Source: Streptomyces sp. WAC08241 (GTDB taxonomy: Bacteria > Actinomycetota > Actinomycetes > Streptomycetales > Streptomycetaceae). From it: a stretch of 64,000 bases of DNA. The stretch lies in assembly GCA_007858575.1 (NCBI GenBank), contig CP042279.1:3534001-3598000 (forward strand), given 5' to 3'. Under the pieces are notes generated by a model that worked only from the letters and a program-made list of their open reading frames with translations, had not been told where the DNA came from and did not search any database. This document shows, in pieces, positions 1 through 10,895 of this stretch (its first letter is position 1; every line of letters begins with the position of its first letter). Position numbers and translations under genes: made by a program.

Positions 1-127
1 AGGCATGACCCACACGGCTTTCTCGAAGATCCGGTCGCGCTGCGAGGCGGCGCGGGCCGCGTTCGCCCGGTTCCGTCGGCGTGGCGGAACTCCCGCCCCT
101 CTCCGGGGAACGGATCGGCTCCGACAC
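1..127 (-). CDS. possible 5' end of an unidentified minus-strand gene (runs off the left edge)
   Basis: A GTG codon at 127 opens a minus-strand frame to the window edge. The last part of the stretch reads more protein-like in another frame (ASQRDRIFEKAVWVMP), which would need one frameshift. Nothing identifies a family. It could equally be intergenic sequence upstream of the plus-strand winged-helix gene. Weak call. Confidence 0.2.
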   Translation of the reverse strand, partial: MSEPIRSPERGGSSATPTEPGERGPRRLAARPDLRESRVGHA

Positions 128-178
128 GGCGTTCAGGCAGGATGACAGACGATCTGCGACCTACACCGAGGAGCGCTC

Positions 179-1290
179 ATGCAGGTGACTCAGGATCAGG
201 TGCTCGCCTGGCGGCTGCGGCGACAGGGCCTCGCGCCCCGGAGCACGGCTTCTGTCGCGGAGCTGGTGCGGGAGCTCGCGGGGTGCAGGCACAGGTGGCC
301 TCGTCCGCGGAGCTCGCCCTCGCCACCCGGCAGCGGAGACCGAGGGTCGGTGCCGTCGAGGAGGCCCTGGAGGCCCGCGAGGTGGTCAAGACCTGGGTCA
401 TGCGGGGCACGCTGCACCTCGTGGCGGCCGAGCACATGGCGGCTTACCTGTCGCTGATGGCGGCGGCACGGACTTGGGAGAGGCCCGCCTGGCAACGGAC
501 GTTCGGGGTCACGCCCACGGAGATGACGGCCTCGGCGAGGCCGTCGACGACGTTCTCGCCGGCAGGGTCCTCACCCGTCAGGAGCTCACCGAGGCCTTGG
601 TCGCCGATGGCAGGTTCGCGGCCCTGGAGACGCAGTTGACGTCCGGTTGGGGATGGTGCTCAAGCCGCTGGCCTGGACGGGGAAGCTGTGCCACGGACCG
701 AACCAGGGCAATCGCGTCACCTTCGCCTCGCCACGCGACCAGGTACCCGGCTGGACGGGGACGATCGAGCCGGAGGAGGCGATCCGGACCGTCATCCCCG
801 CGTACCTCGGGGCGCACGGGCCGGCGACACCGGAGACCTTCGACGCCTGGTTGACGCGCAACGCCCACCGCAAGACGGTGGTGCGCGGCTGGTTCGCCTC
901 GCTCGGCGAGGAGTTGACGAAGGTGGAGGTGGACGGAGCGGCGTGCTACATGCGCGCCAAGGACGTGGACGCGCTGGCATCGGCCGGGCCGTCGGAAGAG
1001 GTGCGGCTGCTGGCCGGGTTCGACCAGTACGTGCTGGGGCCGGGCACGTCCGACACCCGTGTCCTGCGGGCGGAGCGGCGCAAGGCGGTGAGCCGTACGT
1101 CGGGCTGGATCACGCCCGTGGTGGTGCACCGGGGCGGGTCGCCGGGGTGTGGGAGATCGCCGACGGGACCGTGGACGTGCAGTTGTTCTCCGAGAATCCC
1201 GAGGTGCCGAAGGACGCGCTGGAGGCCGAGGTCGGGCACCTGGAGGTGTGCAACGGGCGTTCGTACGCGATGTCGGTACGGATGATCTGA
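179..1290 (+). CDS. winged-helix DNA-binding domain protein (HTH_42-like), frameshifted
   Basis: The reading starts at ATG 179 (MQVTQDQVLAWRLRRQGL). It must be stitched across several frames near 290, 460, 640 and 1140 before ending SYAMSVRMI at 1290. The pieces match the order seen in actinobacterial winged-helix proteins of the HTH_42/AlkZ-like group: an N-terminal L-R-x-Q-x-L segment, a W-V-M-R-G-T-L-H-L stretch near residue 80 (TWVMRGTLHLVAAEHM), a central part with RVTFASPRDQVPGW, and a C-terminal segment with LLAGFDQYVLGPG. Some family members are DNA glycosylases; nothing here proves catalysis. It lies 240 bp upstream of an ATP-dependent DNA ligase on the same strand, so a DNA-repair role is plausible but inferred. 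Confidence 0.7.
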
Positions 1291-1530
1291 GGCCCGTTCG
1301 AGGTGGACGTCGGCAAGAAGGGCGCGGGTTCGCCGCTTCCTCACCGACGTCGTGTTCGCGTCCTCGGCCTCGGGTCCGCGGGCGCGGGCCGCCCGTTCGA
1401 GGCCCACGGCCGGGACGGCGAGATGCCGAGCGGAAGGGATGCCAGGCGTTTCGGTGTGCCGCGGCGCACCGCGCGGGGTGGATGAGCAGACTGCGCGAAC
1501 AGGGTCGTACCGACTGAGAGGGCTTTCCGC

Positions 1531-3064
1531 ATGAGACTCGCCGACATCGCACGGGCGTCCAGGGACATCGGCGCCGCCTCCGCGCGGACGGAGAAGGTGG
1601 CGCTGCTGGCCGAGTTGTTCCGGGCCGCCGACCCCGCGGACGCTCCCGTCGTGATCATGTATATGTCCGGTCGGTTGCCCCAGCGCAGGATCGGTGTCGG
1701 CTGGAACACCCTCAAGGAGCGGCGGGAGCCCTCTCCCGAGCCTCGGCTCGGGGTACGGGAGGTGGATGCGCTCCTCACCCGGATCGCCGCCGTGTCCGGC
1801 AAGGGCGCGCAGGGCGAACGGAAGAGGCTCCTCGACGAGCTGTTGGGTGCGGCCACCGAGGAGGAGCAACTGTTCCTCTTCCGGTTGATCAGCGGTGAGT
1901 TGCGGCAGGGTGCCCTCGACGCCGTGGCCGTGGAGGGCCTCGCCTCGGCAGCCGGGGCGCCGGTCGCCGACGTCCGGCAGGCGGTCATGCTGAGCGGTTC
2001 GCCGGCCGCCGTCGCCGAGGTGCTGCTCTCCAGGGGGCCGTCCGCCCTCGCCGAGTTCCGGCTCACGGTGGGGCGCCCGGTCCTGCCGATGCTGGCCCAC
2101 ACCGCCAAGGACATCGACGAGGCCCTCACAGGACGGGGCCCTGTGCCCTGGAGGAGAAGCTCGACGGGATCCGCATCCAGGTGCATCGCGACGGCGACGA
2201 CGTGCGCGTCTTCACCCGGACGCTCGCCGACATCACCGACCGGACCCCCGAGGTGGTGGCGCTGGTCCGCGCGCTGCCGGTACGCCGGATGGTGCTGGAC
2301 GGGGAGCTGCTGGCCTTCGACGAGCGGGGCCGGCCGCGGCCGTTCCAGGAGACGGCCGGGCGGACCGGGTCCACCCTCGACGTGGCGGGCGCGCAGACGG
2401 CGGTGCCGCTCTCCCCGGTCTTCTTCGAGGTGCTGCACGTCGACGGCGAGGACCTGCTCGCCACCCCGGCCGCCGAACGGCGCGCGCTGCTCGACCGGCT
2501 GGTGCCCGAGGCGCAGCGCGTGCGCCGCCTCGTGGTGGCGGACCCCACCGACCCGAAGGAGCGCGCGGCCGCGGCGGCGTTCGCCGCGGAGGCGCTCGAA
2601 CGGGGCCAGGAGGGCGTGGTCGTGAAGTCCCTCGCCGCGGGCTACAGCGCGGGGCGCCGGGGCACCTCCTGGCTGAAGGTGAAGCCCGTGCACACCCTGG
2701 ACCTGGTGGTCCTCGGCGCCGAATGGGGCCATGGCCGGCGCACCGGCACGCTCTCCAACCTGCACCTGGGCGCGCGGGCGGCCGACGGCACCTTCGCCAT
2801 GCTGGGCAAGACGTTCAAGGGTCTGACCGACGCCCTGCTCACTTGGCAGACCGAGCGTCTGGGGAAGCTGACGGTCGCGGAGGAGCCGTGGGGCGTCACC
2901 GTACGCCCCGAACTGGTCGTCGAGATCGCCTTCGACGGCGTCCAGCGTTCCACCCGCTATCCCGCGGGCGTCACCTCCGCTTCGCCCGCGTGGTCCGCTA
3001 CCGCGAGGACAAGCTCCCCTCGGACGTGGACACGGTGGAGTCGGTGACGGCCCTGCTCCCCTGA
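1531..3064 (+). CDS. ATP-dependent DNA ligase, frameshifted
   Basis: Seals DNA nicks through an enzyme-AMP intermediate. The N-terminal DNA-binding part starts at ATG 1531 (MRLADIARASRDIG). The nucleotidyltransferase motif I reads EEKLDGIRIQVH around 2150, with the adenylated lysine in K-L-D-G. Motif III (VLDGELLAFDE), motif IV (EGVVVKSL) and motif V (SWLKVKP) follow in order, then the OB-fold part with PWGVTVRPELVVEIAF. Frames change just before motif I (about 2140) and near 2970; the reading closes at TGA 3064. The length of about 510 aa fits the stand-alone actinobacterial ligases that supplement the NAD-dependent LigA. A convergent recQ-like gene follows across a hairpin. Confidence 0.85.
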
Positions 3065-3095
3065 CGGAAGCGCCCGGCCGCGCCGGGTCGTCCTC

Positions 3096-3126
3096 CTCCG
3101 GCCCGAGGCGTCCGTCGGGGCCGGAG
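3096..3126. terminator. hairpin between convergent ligase and recQ genes
   Basis: CTCCGGCCC at 3096-3104 pairs with GGGCCGGAG at 3118-3126 around a 13-nt loop. It sits about 30 bp after the ligase stop and 37 bp past the convergent helicase stop. It is probably bidirectional; there is no U-tract, as is usual in Streptomyces. Confidence 0.55.
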
Positions 3127-3162
3127 AAGGACGGAGCCGGCCGCCCACCCGGGGCGGGCAGG

Positions 3163-5317
3163 TCAGCCGGCCGCGGCGAGGACCAGGGGAGCACCTGTGC
3201 GGCGCCCGCACGGCGGAGCAGTCGGGCGGCGACCGCGAGGTCCAGCCGGAGTCGGTGAAGTCGTCCACGAGCAGCACGGGGCCGGAGGCGGCCGCCAGGG
3301 CGCCGGACAGCTCCCCGGAGACGGCGAAGGCGTCGGAGAGCGCCCTGAGACGCTGTGCGGAGTTGCTGCGGCGCACCGCGTGCGCGCCGTCCGGCCCGGT
3401 GTACGTCAGGGTCCCCAGGTAGGGCAGACGGCCGATGTCCGCGATGCCCCGGGCGAGGGAGCCGACCAGGTGCGGGCGGGCCAGGGACGGCACGGCGACG
3501 ACCCCCACCGGCCGGGCGGAGGCGTCCGCGACGCCCGGCGCCCAACCGCCCGGGGAACGGGCCCAGTCGGCGAGGACCGCCACCGCCGCCTTGAGGACGT
3601 CGTCCGGGACCGGTCCGTCGGGCGCGTTCTCGGCGAGGAGGGGCGCAGGCGGTTGCCCCAGCCGATGTCCGAGAGCCGGCCCAGGGCCCTTCCGGTGAAC
3701 ACTGCTCGCCGGCGGGGATGCGGCCCTTGAGCTCGATCCCCAGGGCGGGCATCCCGGTCGGCCACATCCGGCGCGGCTCCACCTCCACGCCGGGGCGGTC
3801 CAGCTCCCTGGTCGCGCCCGTCAGCGTCTCCTGCGACACGGAGGTGTCGGCCCAGGCGCCCGCGCAGTTGTCGCAGCGGCCGCACGGGACCGCGCCCTCG
3901 TCGTCCAACTGCCGGCGCAGGAACTCCATCCGGCATCCGGAGGCGCTCACGTAGTCGCGCATGGCCTGCTGCTCGGCGGCCCGCTGCCGTGCCACCCACG
4001 CGTACCGCTCGGTGTCGTACGTCCAGGGCCGTCCGGTGCTCTCCCAGCCGCCCTTGACCCGTCGCACGGCGCCGTCCACGTCGAGGACCTTGAGCATCGT
4101 CTCCAGGCGGGTGCGCCGCAGGTCCACCGCCGCCTCCAGGGCCGGCACGGACAGCGGCCGTCCCGCGTCGGCGAGGGCCGCCAGGGTCTGGCGGACCTGC
4201 GCCTCGGGCGGGAAGGCGGTGTCGGCGAAGTAGCGCCAGATCGCCTCGTCCTCCTTCCCCGGCAGCATCAGCACCTCCGCGTGCTCGACACCACGGCCGG
4301 CCCGGCCCACCTGCTGGTAGTAGGCGATCGGGGAGGACGGCGAACCGAGGTGGATCACGAAGCCGAGGTCGGGCTTGTCGAAGCCCATGCCGAGGGCCGA
4401 GGTCGCCACGAGCGCCTTGACCCGGTTCTCCTGGAGGTCGGCCTCGGCCTGGAGCCGGTCGGCGTTCTCCGTGCGGCCCGTGTACGAGGCGACCGCGAAG
4501 CCGCGCTGCCGCAGGAAGGCCGTGGCCTCCTCGGCGGCGGCGACCGTCAGCGTGTAGACGATCCCGGAGCCCGGCAGTTCGTCCAGGTGCTCGGCGAGCC
4601 AGGCCAGCCGGTGCGCGGCGTCCGGCAGCCGGACCACGCCCAGCCGCAGGCTCTCCCGCTCCAGGGAGCCGCGCAGCACCAGCGCCTCGCCGGCCCCGGT
4701 ACCGAGCTGCTCGGCCACGTCGGCGGTCACCCGGGCGTTGGCGGTCGCGGTGGTGGCGAGGACCGGCACCCCGGGGGCGAGCTCGGTGAGCATGGTGCGC
4801 AGCCGACGGTAGTCGGGGCGGAAGTCGTGGCCCCAGTCCGAGATGCAGTGCGCCTCGTCGACCACCAGGAGGCCCGTGGTGGCCGCGAGTTTGGGGAGCA
4901 CCTGCTCGCGGAAGTCCACGGAGTTGAGGCGTTCGGGACTCACGAGGAGGACGTCGGTCTCACCGCGCTCGACCTCGTCGTAGATCGTGTCCCACTCCTC
5001 GGGGTTGGCCGAGTTGATGGTGCGCGCCCGGATGCCGGCCCGCTCCGCCGCCTCGACCTGGTTCCGCATGAGGGCGAGCAGCGGCGAGATGATCACGGTG
5101 GGTCCTGAGCCGCGGCGGCGCAGCAGGGCGGTGGCGACGAAGTACACCGCCGACTTGCCCCAGCCGGTGCGCTGCACCACCAGGGCCCGCCGCCGCTCCT
5201 CCACCAGGGCGGCCACCGCCAGCCACTGGTCCTCCCGCAGGCGCGCCGTCCCTCGGGGGCGCCGACCAGCTCGGCGAGAACGGCATCGGCTTCGGCGCGG
5301 AGCTCCAGGGTGTCCAT
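3163..5317 (-). CDS. RecQ-family helicase fused to a phosphoribosyltransferase-like domain, frameshifted
   Basis: ATP-dependent 3'-5' DNA helicase. The start is ATG 5317 (MDTLELRAEADAVLAEL). Helicase motifs in order are Walker A (QRTGWGKSAVYF), DEAH-type motif II (LVVDEAHCISDWGHDFRPDY), the SAT-like ATTATANARV, motif V (VATSALGMGFDKPD) and motif VI (QQVGRAGRG). The RecQ zinc-binding cysteines follow (PCGRCDNCAGAW). After about residue 550 comes a ComF/PRTase-like domain: VVAVPSLARPHLVGSLA and the PRPP-loop-like VLLVDDFTDSGWT. The fusion occurs in other actinobacterial RecQ-like proteins. Frame changes lie near 5255, 3690, 3640 and 3210; the C-terminus LVLAAAG ends at 3163. Confidence 0.85.
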
Positions 5318-5496
5318 GCACCCATGCAACCCGATGCCACTGACAATCGGCGAACTCACCCAGCGTGACGCCAGGTCACGAACGGAAGGGAGGTTTCCGC
5401 TCGTGTCCACCCGGTGTCTGCCCCGTGCCGGTCACCGAGAGGTGAAACCGGCAGACGAACGGGGAGTGAACAATGAGCAACTGGGCAGGGATATGA

Positions 5497-6297
5497 GTGG
5501 CATACCAACGCATTCCCGTCAGCGGTCTCAATTGCTCATTGCCGCTCGCGCACGGGCCCGCAAGAATTGGACCACCGCCCCACAAGGCCCGTCAGCGGTC
5601 CGGAAGGACTGTGCCGTGGTGCGCCCTCACCCGACCTTGCCTGCCCAGCGGGCGCGTATCCGAAGGGAGGACCGTGACCCTCGGATTCGCTCCGCCCACA
5701 GCCGCCTCGACCAGATCTTCGTCCGGGTCGGCCAGCCGTCTCGCCCGGATACTGGAGCCTCCGAGTGGGCCGCGGCGGGGTCCCCTGTTGCGCAATCCGC
5801 GCGAGGTCGTCGGCGGTCTGCACTCCCGTCACGCGCCCGCGCCCACGACGGCGGTCCTCGCGGTCCTGGACCACGAGGAACGGATCGCGGCCAGTGCCTC
5901 GTTCGTCTGCCGCTCCGCGCCGGCGGACGGCTGGGAGTTCCGCAACGCGCTCCTGGCGCACCTGCGGCGCGTCATCCCCCACGACCTGCGGAGGCGTGCG
6001 CCCGTACGGACCGCGGTGCTGCTGTACTGCCGCGAGGGGACGAGCGCTGGACGGAGGAGGACGGGGCCTGGATGTGGGGGCTCCGGGACGCCTGCACGCT
6101 GCACGGGCTGCGCTGCGGCGCGTACATCACGCTGACCCGAGGGGCTGGCAGGTGCTCGGCGAGGGCCGGGGAGGCCGCCGACCGAGCTCCGACTCGCTTC
6201 CCGTGCCGCTCGGCGACGGGCCGGCCGAGTTCGGCCGGATCACGCCGAGGACCGCGAGCGGCGCGGTCGAACCGTTGCGTCGGCCGCCGCGCGCTGA
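5497..6297 (+). CDS. conserved hypothetical protein (actinobacterial), frameshifted
   Basis: Divergent from the helicase gene. A good coding stretch runs NPREVVGGLHSRHAPAP, AVLAVLDHEERIAASASF, FRNALLAHLRRVIPHDL, VRTAVLLYCREG, then (one frame on) DERWTEEDGAWMWGLRD and CTLHGLRCGAYITLTRG, then (another frame on) GWQVLGEGRGGRRPSS. No catalytic motif or membrane segment is visible, and I do not recognise the family. The true start is uncertain: ATG 5497 or a downstream GTG near 5673 before LGFAPPTA. The stop is also uncertain; TGA 6297 is one possibility, but another slip would be needed to reach it. Confidence 0.5.
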
Positions 6298-6469
6298 GCG
6301 CACGGGCGGCACACAGCACACAGCACACAGCACACGAACGACGCGCAGGCGCCGTCCGCCACACCCGAACCGTCCGAACCGTCCATGCCGCCCGACCTGC
6401 GCCCGCCGGGCCCGGTACGGCCCGGCGGAGGAGTGGTCGGTTGGTCGGCTGAGGGCTACGGGCCGCCGG

Positions 6470-7100
6470 TCAGACGCCGGCGCCCGCCCGAGGACCGCCG
6501 TGATGCGCTGCGGGTCGCCGCAGACGACGAGCAGCGTGCCTGCGCGGGCCAGCGCCGCCGGCAGGGCGCGGGCGGTCGCTTCGTCGTCCCCGCCGTTGAC
6601 GGCGACGATCACCACGGGCCGGGAGGCGGCGCGGTCCACGGCGGAGGCGTCGGCGAAGAACACGTCGTCGCCGGTCTCCTGCTGGGCCCAGTAGGCGGTT
6701 TCGCCGAAGGACAGCTCGTGCGCCGCCCACGGGTGCTGCTCACCGGTGGTGAGCACCAGGACCTCACCGGGGCCCGGCCGCTCTCCAGGAGCAGGTCCAG
6801 GGCCTCCTCGGCGGCGTCGAGCGCGCCGTCGACGGGCGCCGGGATCAGTTGGAACTGCGGGGCGGACCGCTGGTCGGAACGATTCTCCGTGCCACCGGCC
6901 GGAGACTTCCCGGCCGCTGGGCGCGGCTTCGGCGGCGCGGGCCGGGCGGCGGGTCCGGGAACGGGACGTCCGGGGCGCGGGAGGCCGCGGAACGCGGACC
7001 GGGTACGGGACGGGGGTCGACGCGGGGCGGCCGGCGGCCGCGGTGGCGCGGGACCCTGGGCGCTCTCGTGAATCTGAGGCTCCTCGGGGATGAGAGGCAT
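6470..7100 (-). CDS. conserved hypothetical protein downstream of rnhB, frameshifted
   Basis: It starts at ATG 7100 ([16 protein letters not shown]), has a long proline/arginine-rich linker of about 80 residues, then a globular C-terminal part: [72 protein letters not shown] and [18 protein letters not shown], ending at 6470. The alternating hydrophobic strands suggest a Rossmann-like or response-receiver-like fold, but no active-site signature is clear. It follows rnhB on the same strand with about 100 bp between them, so co-transcription is likely. Function unknown. One slip near 6770 is required. Confidence 0.55.
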
Positions 7101-7204
7101 GGGTGGATGTCTATCAAACGCCGCTGCGCGGGGCATCGGCGGGTGGGCACACAGGTGCGCCCCGGACGCGTGGGCGGCCTTTCGGCGGCCCCGTGACCGG
7201 AAGT

Positions 7205-7915
7205 TCAGAAGTCGAAGCCGAGTTGGCCCCCGCTCTCCAGCGCGGCCGCCTCGACGGAGAGGCGGACCTTCTTGAGGTGGCGCCACCGGGGCAGCGCGTC
7301 CAGGTAGGACCAGGAGAGCCGGTGGTGCGGGTGGGGCCCAGCTCCGCGAGGGCCGCCCGGTGGACCGGTGAGGGTAGCCCGCGTTGGCGCCGAAGGCGTA
7401 CGGCACGTACTCCCCTCCCCGGCACCGGCCTCCAGCTCGGCCATGAGGGTGTCCCGGCGGACCTTCGCGAGGACGGAGGTGGCGGCCACGGCGATGCAGG
7501 ACTGATCGCCCTTGATCACCGTACGGAGCCCGCCAGGGGCTGCCGAGGTAGTCGTGCTTGCCGTCGAGGATCACCGCGTCGGGCCGCACGGGCAGGCCTT
7601 CGAGGGCCCGGACCGCCGCGAGCCGCAGCGCCGCGGTCATTCCGAGGTCGTCGATCTCCTGCGGGGATGCGTCGCCGAGCGCGTACGCCGTGACCCACTG
7701 CTCCAGCCCAGCGCGAGGGAGGCACGGCGCTTGGGGGTGATCAGCTTGAGTCGGTGAGCCCTTCGGGGGCCGGCGCAGACCGGTGACGGCCGCGCAGACC
7801 GTGACGGGACCGGCCCACGCCCCGCGCCCGACTTCGTCGACTCCGGCGACGATCCTGGCGCCGGTGGTGGCTCGGAGCGATCGCTCGACGGTGTGGGTGG
7901 GGGTTCGTACGGCAT
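7205..7915 (-). CDS. rnhB: ribonuclease HII, frameshifted
   Basis: Cleaves the RNA strand of RNA-DNA hybrids and removes single ribonucleotides from DNA. The start is ATG 7915 ([14 protein letters not shown] once slips are corrected). The metal-binding motif reads [15 protein letters not shown] with the D-E pair. Later conserved parts are [23 protein letters not shown] (catalytic Asp region), [20 protein letters not shown] and the C-terminal [12 protein letters not shown], ending GFDF at 7205. At about 236 aa it is normal length. At least three slips (near 7860, 7700 and 7520) break the reading. Confidence 0.88.
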
Positions 7916-8279
7916 GGCGCCAGACAGGTTACGCCGCCCGGCACCGCCCGCGATACCCGGATTCCCGCCAAGCTCCCGAAAAGCCCCGTCGCTCCACCGT
8001 CCGGCCCCGCCACCACCGCGTCCCGACCACCTTCGGATTCGCGTACGCACACACGAACCGTCACGCCATCACACCGGGGCACCTATGGAAACCGAGCAGC
8101 CACCCGCTCCATATCACCCACTCCGAAGGGGAGAAGAATCAAAGCCGGGATCAACCGAAGCGAGCGATGAAAGCCCTCGCCATCACATAGAAAGTCGCAC
8201 AAGCGAAGGTATGGAACAGGAAGGGCCACCGGTCCCGGCAGGCATCGCTCCCGGGACCCGGCGACACCGGATCACGGTC
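7916..8279. other. 364-bp intergenic region upstream of rnhB
   Basis: It lies between the rnhB start and the stop of the ADP-ribosylglycohydrolase, both on the minus strand. Apart from the hairpin at 8229-8260 it holds no convincing gene. The middle (8080-8220) is noticeably A-richer than its surroundings, consistent with an rnhB promoter region, but I could not pick reliable -35/-10 elements. Confidence 0.4.
8229..8260. terminator. hairpin after the ADP-ribosylglycohydrolase gene
   Basis: CCGGTCCCGG and CCGGGACCCGG flank an 11-nt loop, about 20 bp beyond the minus-strand stop at 8280. Probable factor-independent terminator or mRNA-stabilising stem. Confidence 0.5.
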
Positions 8280-9186
8280 TCAGGAGGCCGTGACGGGGAC
8301 CCATTCGGGAAGTTCCTCGGTCTGTCCCAGCCAGTCCGCTGGGGGCGCGCCGGCCGCCGTGGCGGCCACCACTCCCCCGCGATGGCACAGGTCGTGTCGA
8401 CGTCCCCGCCGACCTGCGCGGTCGTCCAGAACATCCGCTCGAAGTCGCCGAGCGCCCGCGCGGCCGACCAGAGGGCGAAGGGGACGGTGTCGTGCGCGCT
8501 CGTACGCCGCCCGCTGCCGAGCACGGCGGCGACCGTGCCGGGGTCGCCGTAGTCGAGCATGTCGCGGGCCCTGCGCAGGCCCGCCCCGACCGCGCTGCGC
8601 GGCACCAGGGCGATCACCCCGTCGAGCAGCGCCTCGGGCGTGGGCGGCCCGGCGGGGTCGGCGGCGAGGGCGGCCGCGGCGGCGACGGCCATGGCGCCCA
8701 CCACGGCCTCGCGGTGCTGGTGGGTCGTGTACGCGGAGATCTCGGCCTGGTGGGTCGCCTGTTCCGGGTCGTCCGCGTACCAGGCTCCGAGCGGGGCGAT
8801 CCGCATCGCGGCGCCGTTCCCCCAGGAGCCCTGTCCCTTGAAGAGCGCGGCGGCCAGTTCCCGCCAGTCGCCGCCCTCCCGGATGAGCCTGAGCATCCGG
8901 TTGACCGCGGGCCGTAGCCCCGGTCGAAGTCGTGGTGGTGCGCGAAGGACAGGGCCAGGGCGTCCTGGTCGATCCGGTCGTGTCGCGCGAGGACGGCCAG
9001 GACGGAGCAGGCCATCTCGGTGTCGTCGGTCCACTGCCAGGGTCCGGGAGGCAGCTCGTGCCGCTTCAGCAGGGGGTAGTGGACGGGGACGAAGAACTGG
9101 GAGCCCAGGGCGTCTCCCACGGACAGCCCGCGCAGGCTGGCCAGGGCGCGGTCGAAGCGCCGGTCGGGTGAGGAGTCAGCGGTCAT
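8280..9186 (-). CDS. ADP-ribosylglycohydrolase family protein, frameshifted
   Basis: Expected to hydrolyse ADP-ribose from modified proteins, nucleic acids or small molecules using two Mg ions (DraG/ARH3 family). The start is ATG 9186 (MTADSSPDRRFDRALASL). Family motifs: GLSVGDALGSQFF (the G-D-A-x-G turn), the metal site QWTDDTEMACSVL, GNGAAMRIAPLGAWY, and the second metal site QVGGDVDTTCAIAGE. Frames change near 8915 and 8345; the end reads LPEWVPVTAS at 8280. The length of about 300 aa is typical. The substrate cannot be inferred from its neighbours. Confidence 0.85.
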
Positions 9187-9198
9187 CGGTCTGCCACT

Positions 9199-9857
9199 CT
9201 ATCCGGTGCGGCCGTACGGTTCGGGGGTGCGCCAGCGTTCGAACGGCCTGTCCAGACGGTATCTCCCGTCCTCGCCGAGCTGGAGGACGCGGGTCTCGGC
9301 GTTGCCGGGGTTCGACAGCGACTCGAAGTCCGCGACCGTCCAGTGGAACCAGCGCATGCAGAAGAGGCGCATGGTCAGTCCGTGGGTGACGAGGAGGACG
9401 TTGGGCGGGTGGTCGGGCGCCTCGAAGCTGCGGTACAGGCTCTCCAGGAAGGCTCCGACCCGGTCGTAGACGTCCGCGCCCGACTCCCCCTGGGCGAAGC
9501 GGTAGAAGAAGTGTCCGTACGCGTCGCGGTAGGCCTTCTGGAGGCGTACGTCCTCCCGGTCCTGCCAGTTGCCCCAGTCCTGCTCCCGCAGCCGCGGCTC
9601 CTCGCGCACCCGGACCTGCTCCGGGGGGAGCCGGAAGGCGCGGAGGGTCTCGTGGGTGCGCCGGTAGGGCGAGACGTAGACGCTGACCGGCTCCTCGCCG
9701 AAGAGCTCCCGCAGCCGCTCCCCGTCTCCTCCGCCTGCCGCCGTCCGGCATCGGTGAGCCGCAGGGCGTGGTCGGGCTCCCGTTCGTACACCGTGTCATC
9801 GGCATTGCCCTCGGACTCTCCGTGTCGTACGAGGACGATGCGCCGCGGTCGTGCCAT
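9199..9857 (-). CDS. histidine phosphatase family protein (phosphoglycerate-mutase-like), frameshifted
   Basis: The start is ATG 9857. The catalytic RHG motif reads IVLVRHGESEGN near residue 12, and the second histidine lies in NVLLVTHGLTMRLF. Between them are YVSPYRRTHETLRAF and REEPRLREQDWGNWQ, typical of the branch close to actinobacterial GpmB/acid-phosphatase-like proteins. Substrate unknown. One slip near 9720 splits the reading, which then runs cleanly to RWRTPEPYGRTG at 9199. It is separated from the upstream glycohydrolase stop by only 12 bp, on the same strand, so the two may be co-transcribed (phosphatase first). Confidence 0.85.
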
Positions 9858-9930
9858 ACCCCGACCCTAGATCGTCACTCTCCGGAAGGCTCGGCCGAGG
9901 GGTCCACCGGCGGGCGGGCGGCGGGTGTCC

Positions 9931-10535
9931 TCAGACCGTCCAGGACGGTTCGAGGCGCACCACGTCCCCGTTCAGCGCCGCCACGTCGGCCGCGGTCCGG
10001 GCCCGCAGCCCGAGCCGCTCCACCCGTTCCTCCCGGTACTTGCCGTGCTCGGCGGTGGACTGCCACATCGAGAGGACCAGGAACTCGCTGCCGGGTGCCT
10101 CCCCGAACATGCCCCGCAGCATGCCGGGGATCCGGCCATCGCCGGGTTCCACACCTTCTCCTGCATGAGCGCGAAGTGCTCGGCGCGGTCCTCGTGGACA
10201 CGGCAGTGCGCCACCCGTGCCACGTCGGCGTCGGAGAAGCGCGGTTCGAACCCCGTCTTCACGTCGAAGCGGTGGTCGAACAGCTTGGCCTGGCCGTCCC
10301 GGAACGTGCCCACCTGCGACGCCGCGAGCCGGTCGTGCGACCGCGCCATGAAGGAGTCGTAGAAGGCCCGGCTCTCCCAGAACGCGAAGACGTGGGCGAC
10401 GTCCGGCCGACTCCGGCTCCACCCGCCGCCCTGTCCCCGGAAGCCCGGCTCACCGAGCAGCCCCGCCCATTTCCGCTGCCCCCGTTCGAACCCTCGACGG
10501 TCCACCACGGTGCAGCGAATCCACTTGACCAGCAC
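9931..10535 (-). CDS. YdbC-like protein (DUF4937/antibiotic monooxygenase fold), frameshifted
   Basis: The GTG start at 10535 gives VLVKWIRCTVVDRRGF. The protein appears to hold two alpha/beta-barrel repeats: the first with HVFAFWESRAFYDSFM, the second with RVAHCRVHEDRAEHFALM and SEFLVLSMWQSTAEHGKYR. A slip near 10130 separates the halves; the end is LNGDVVRLEPSWTV at 9931. Streptomyces homologues are annotated YdbC family; the biochemical role is unknown. The dimeric ferredoxin-like fold suggests small-molecule binding or peroxide/quinone chemistry, which is inference only. Confidence 0.75.
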
Positions 10536-10895
10536 CGCGCCATCGTACGGGGCCGGAGTGCACCCCGGCAGTCCCCGGCGGGCGCACGCCCTCAGGGCCC
10601 GCACGCTCCCCCGCTCCCGGACGGAACGTCCTGGAAGCACGCCTGGTGAAGGTCCGTCAGGACCCGTGTAAAGAAGGAGAGTTACCCGGTCTCCCCCGGT
10701 CCGACCGATTCGAGCCAGAGAGGCGTCGAGATCCGGCTCGTCGCCGTTCTGCCCCTCCCAGCGCCGGCCCCGCTGTCACAGGCGCATGACACCATGAGTG
10801 ATCGGCACGCGACCAAGGGCTCCGGCCAAGGGCTTTCGACCGGGCCGGCGGTACGAGGCGAGGGCGCGCGGGGGCGCGCGGAGAGGGGAAGCACC
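10536..10895. other. 360-bp divergent intergenic region (YdbC-like / terD)
   Basis: It separates two divergent starts. A plus-strand frame upstream of terD is open from 10794 (MSDRHATKGSGQG) but lacks family similarity. The ATG at 10896, preceded by GAGAGGGGAAGCACC, is a better terD start. No other gene is visible. Confidence 0.4.

Noticed and set aside
179..1290. Calling the frameshifted genes pseudogenes
   Set aside because: Slips are single-base, occur in nearly all long genes including essential ones, and leave motifs undamaged.
1341..5321. A 1326-codon open minus-strand frame
   Set aside because: Only its first ~530 codons (RecQ helicase) are real; the rest runs antisense through the ligase and winged-helix genes, an effect of GC-rich codon bias.
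5497..6297. Calling this gene a DUF4192 protein because of its place next to recQ
   Set aside because: The readable segments do not match the DUF4192 pattern as I recall it; left as hypothetical.
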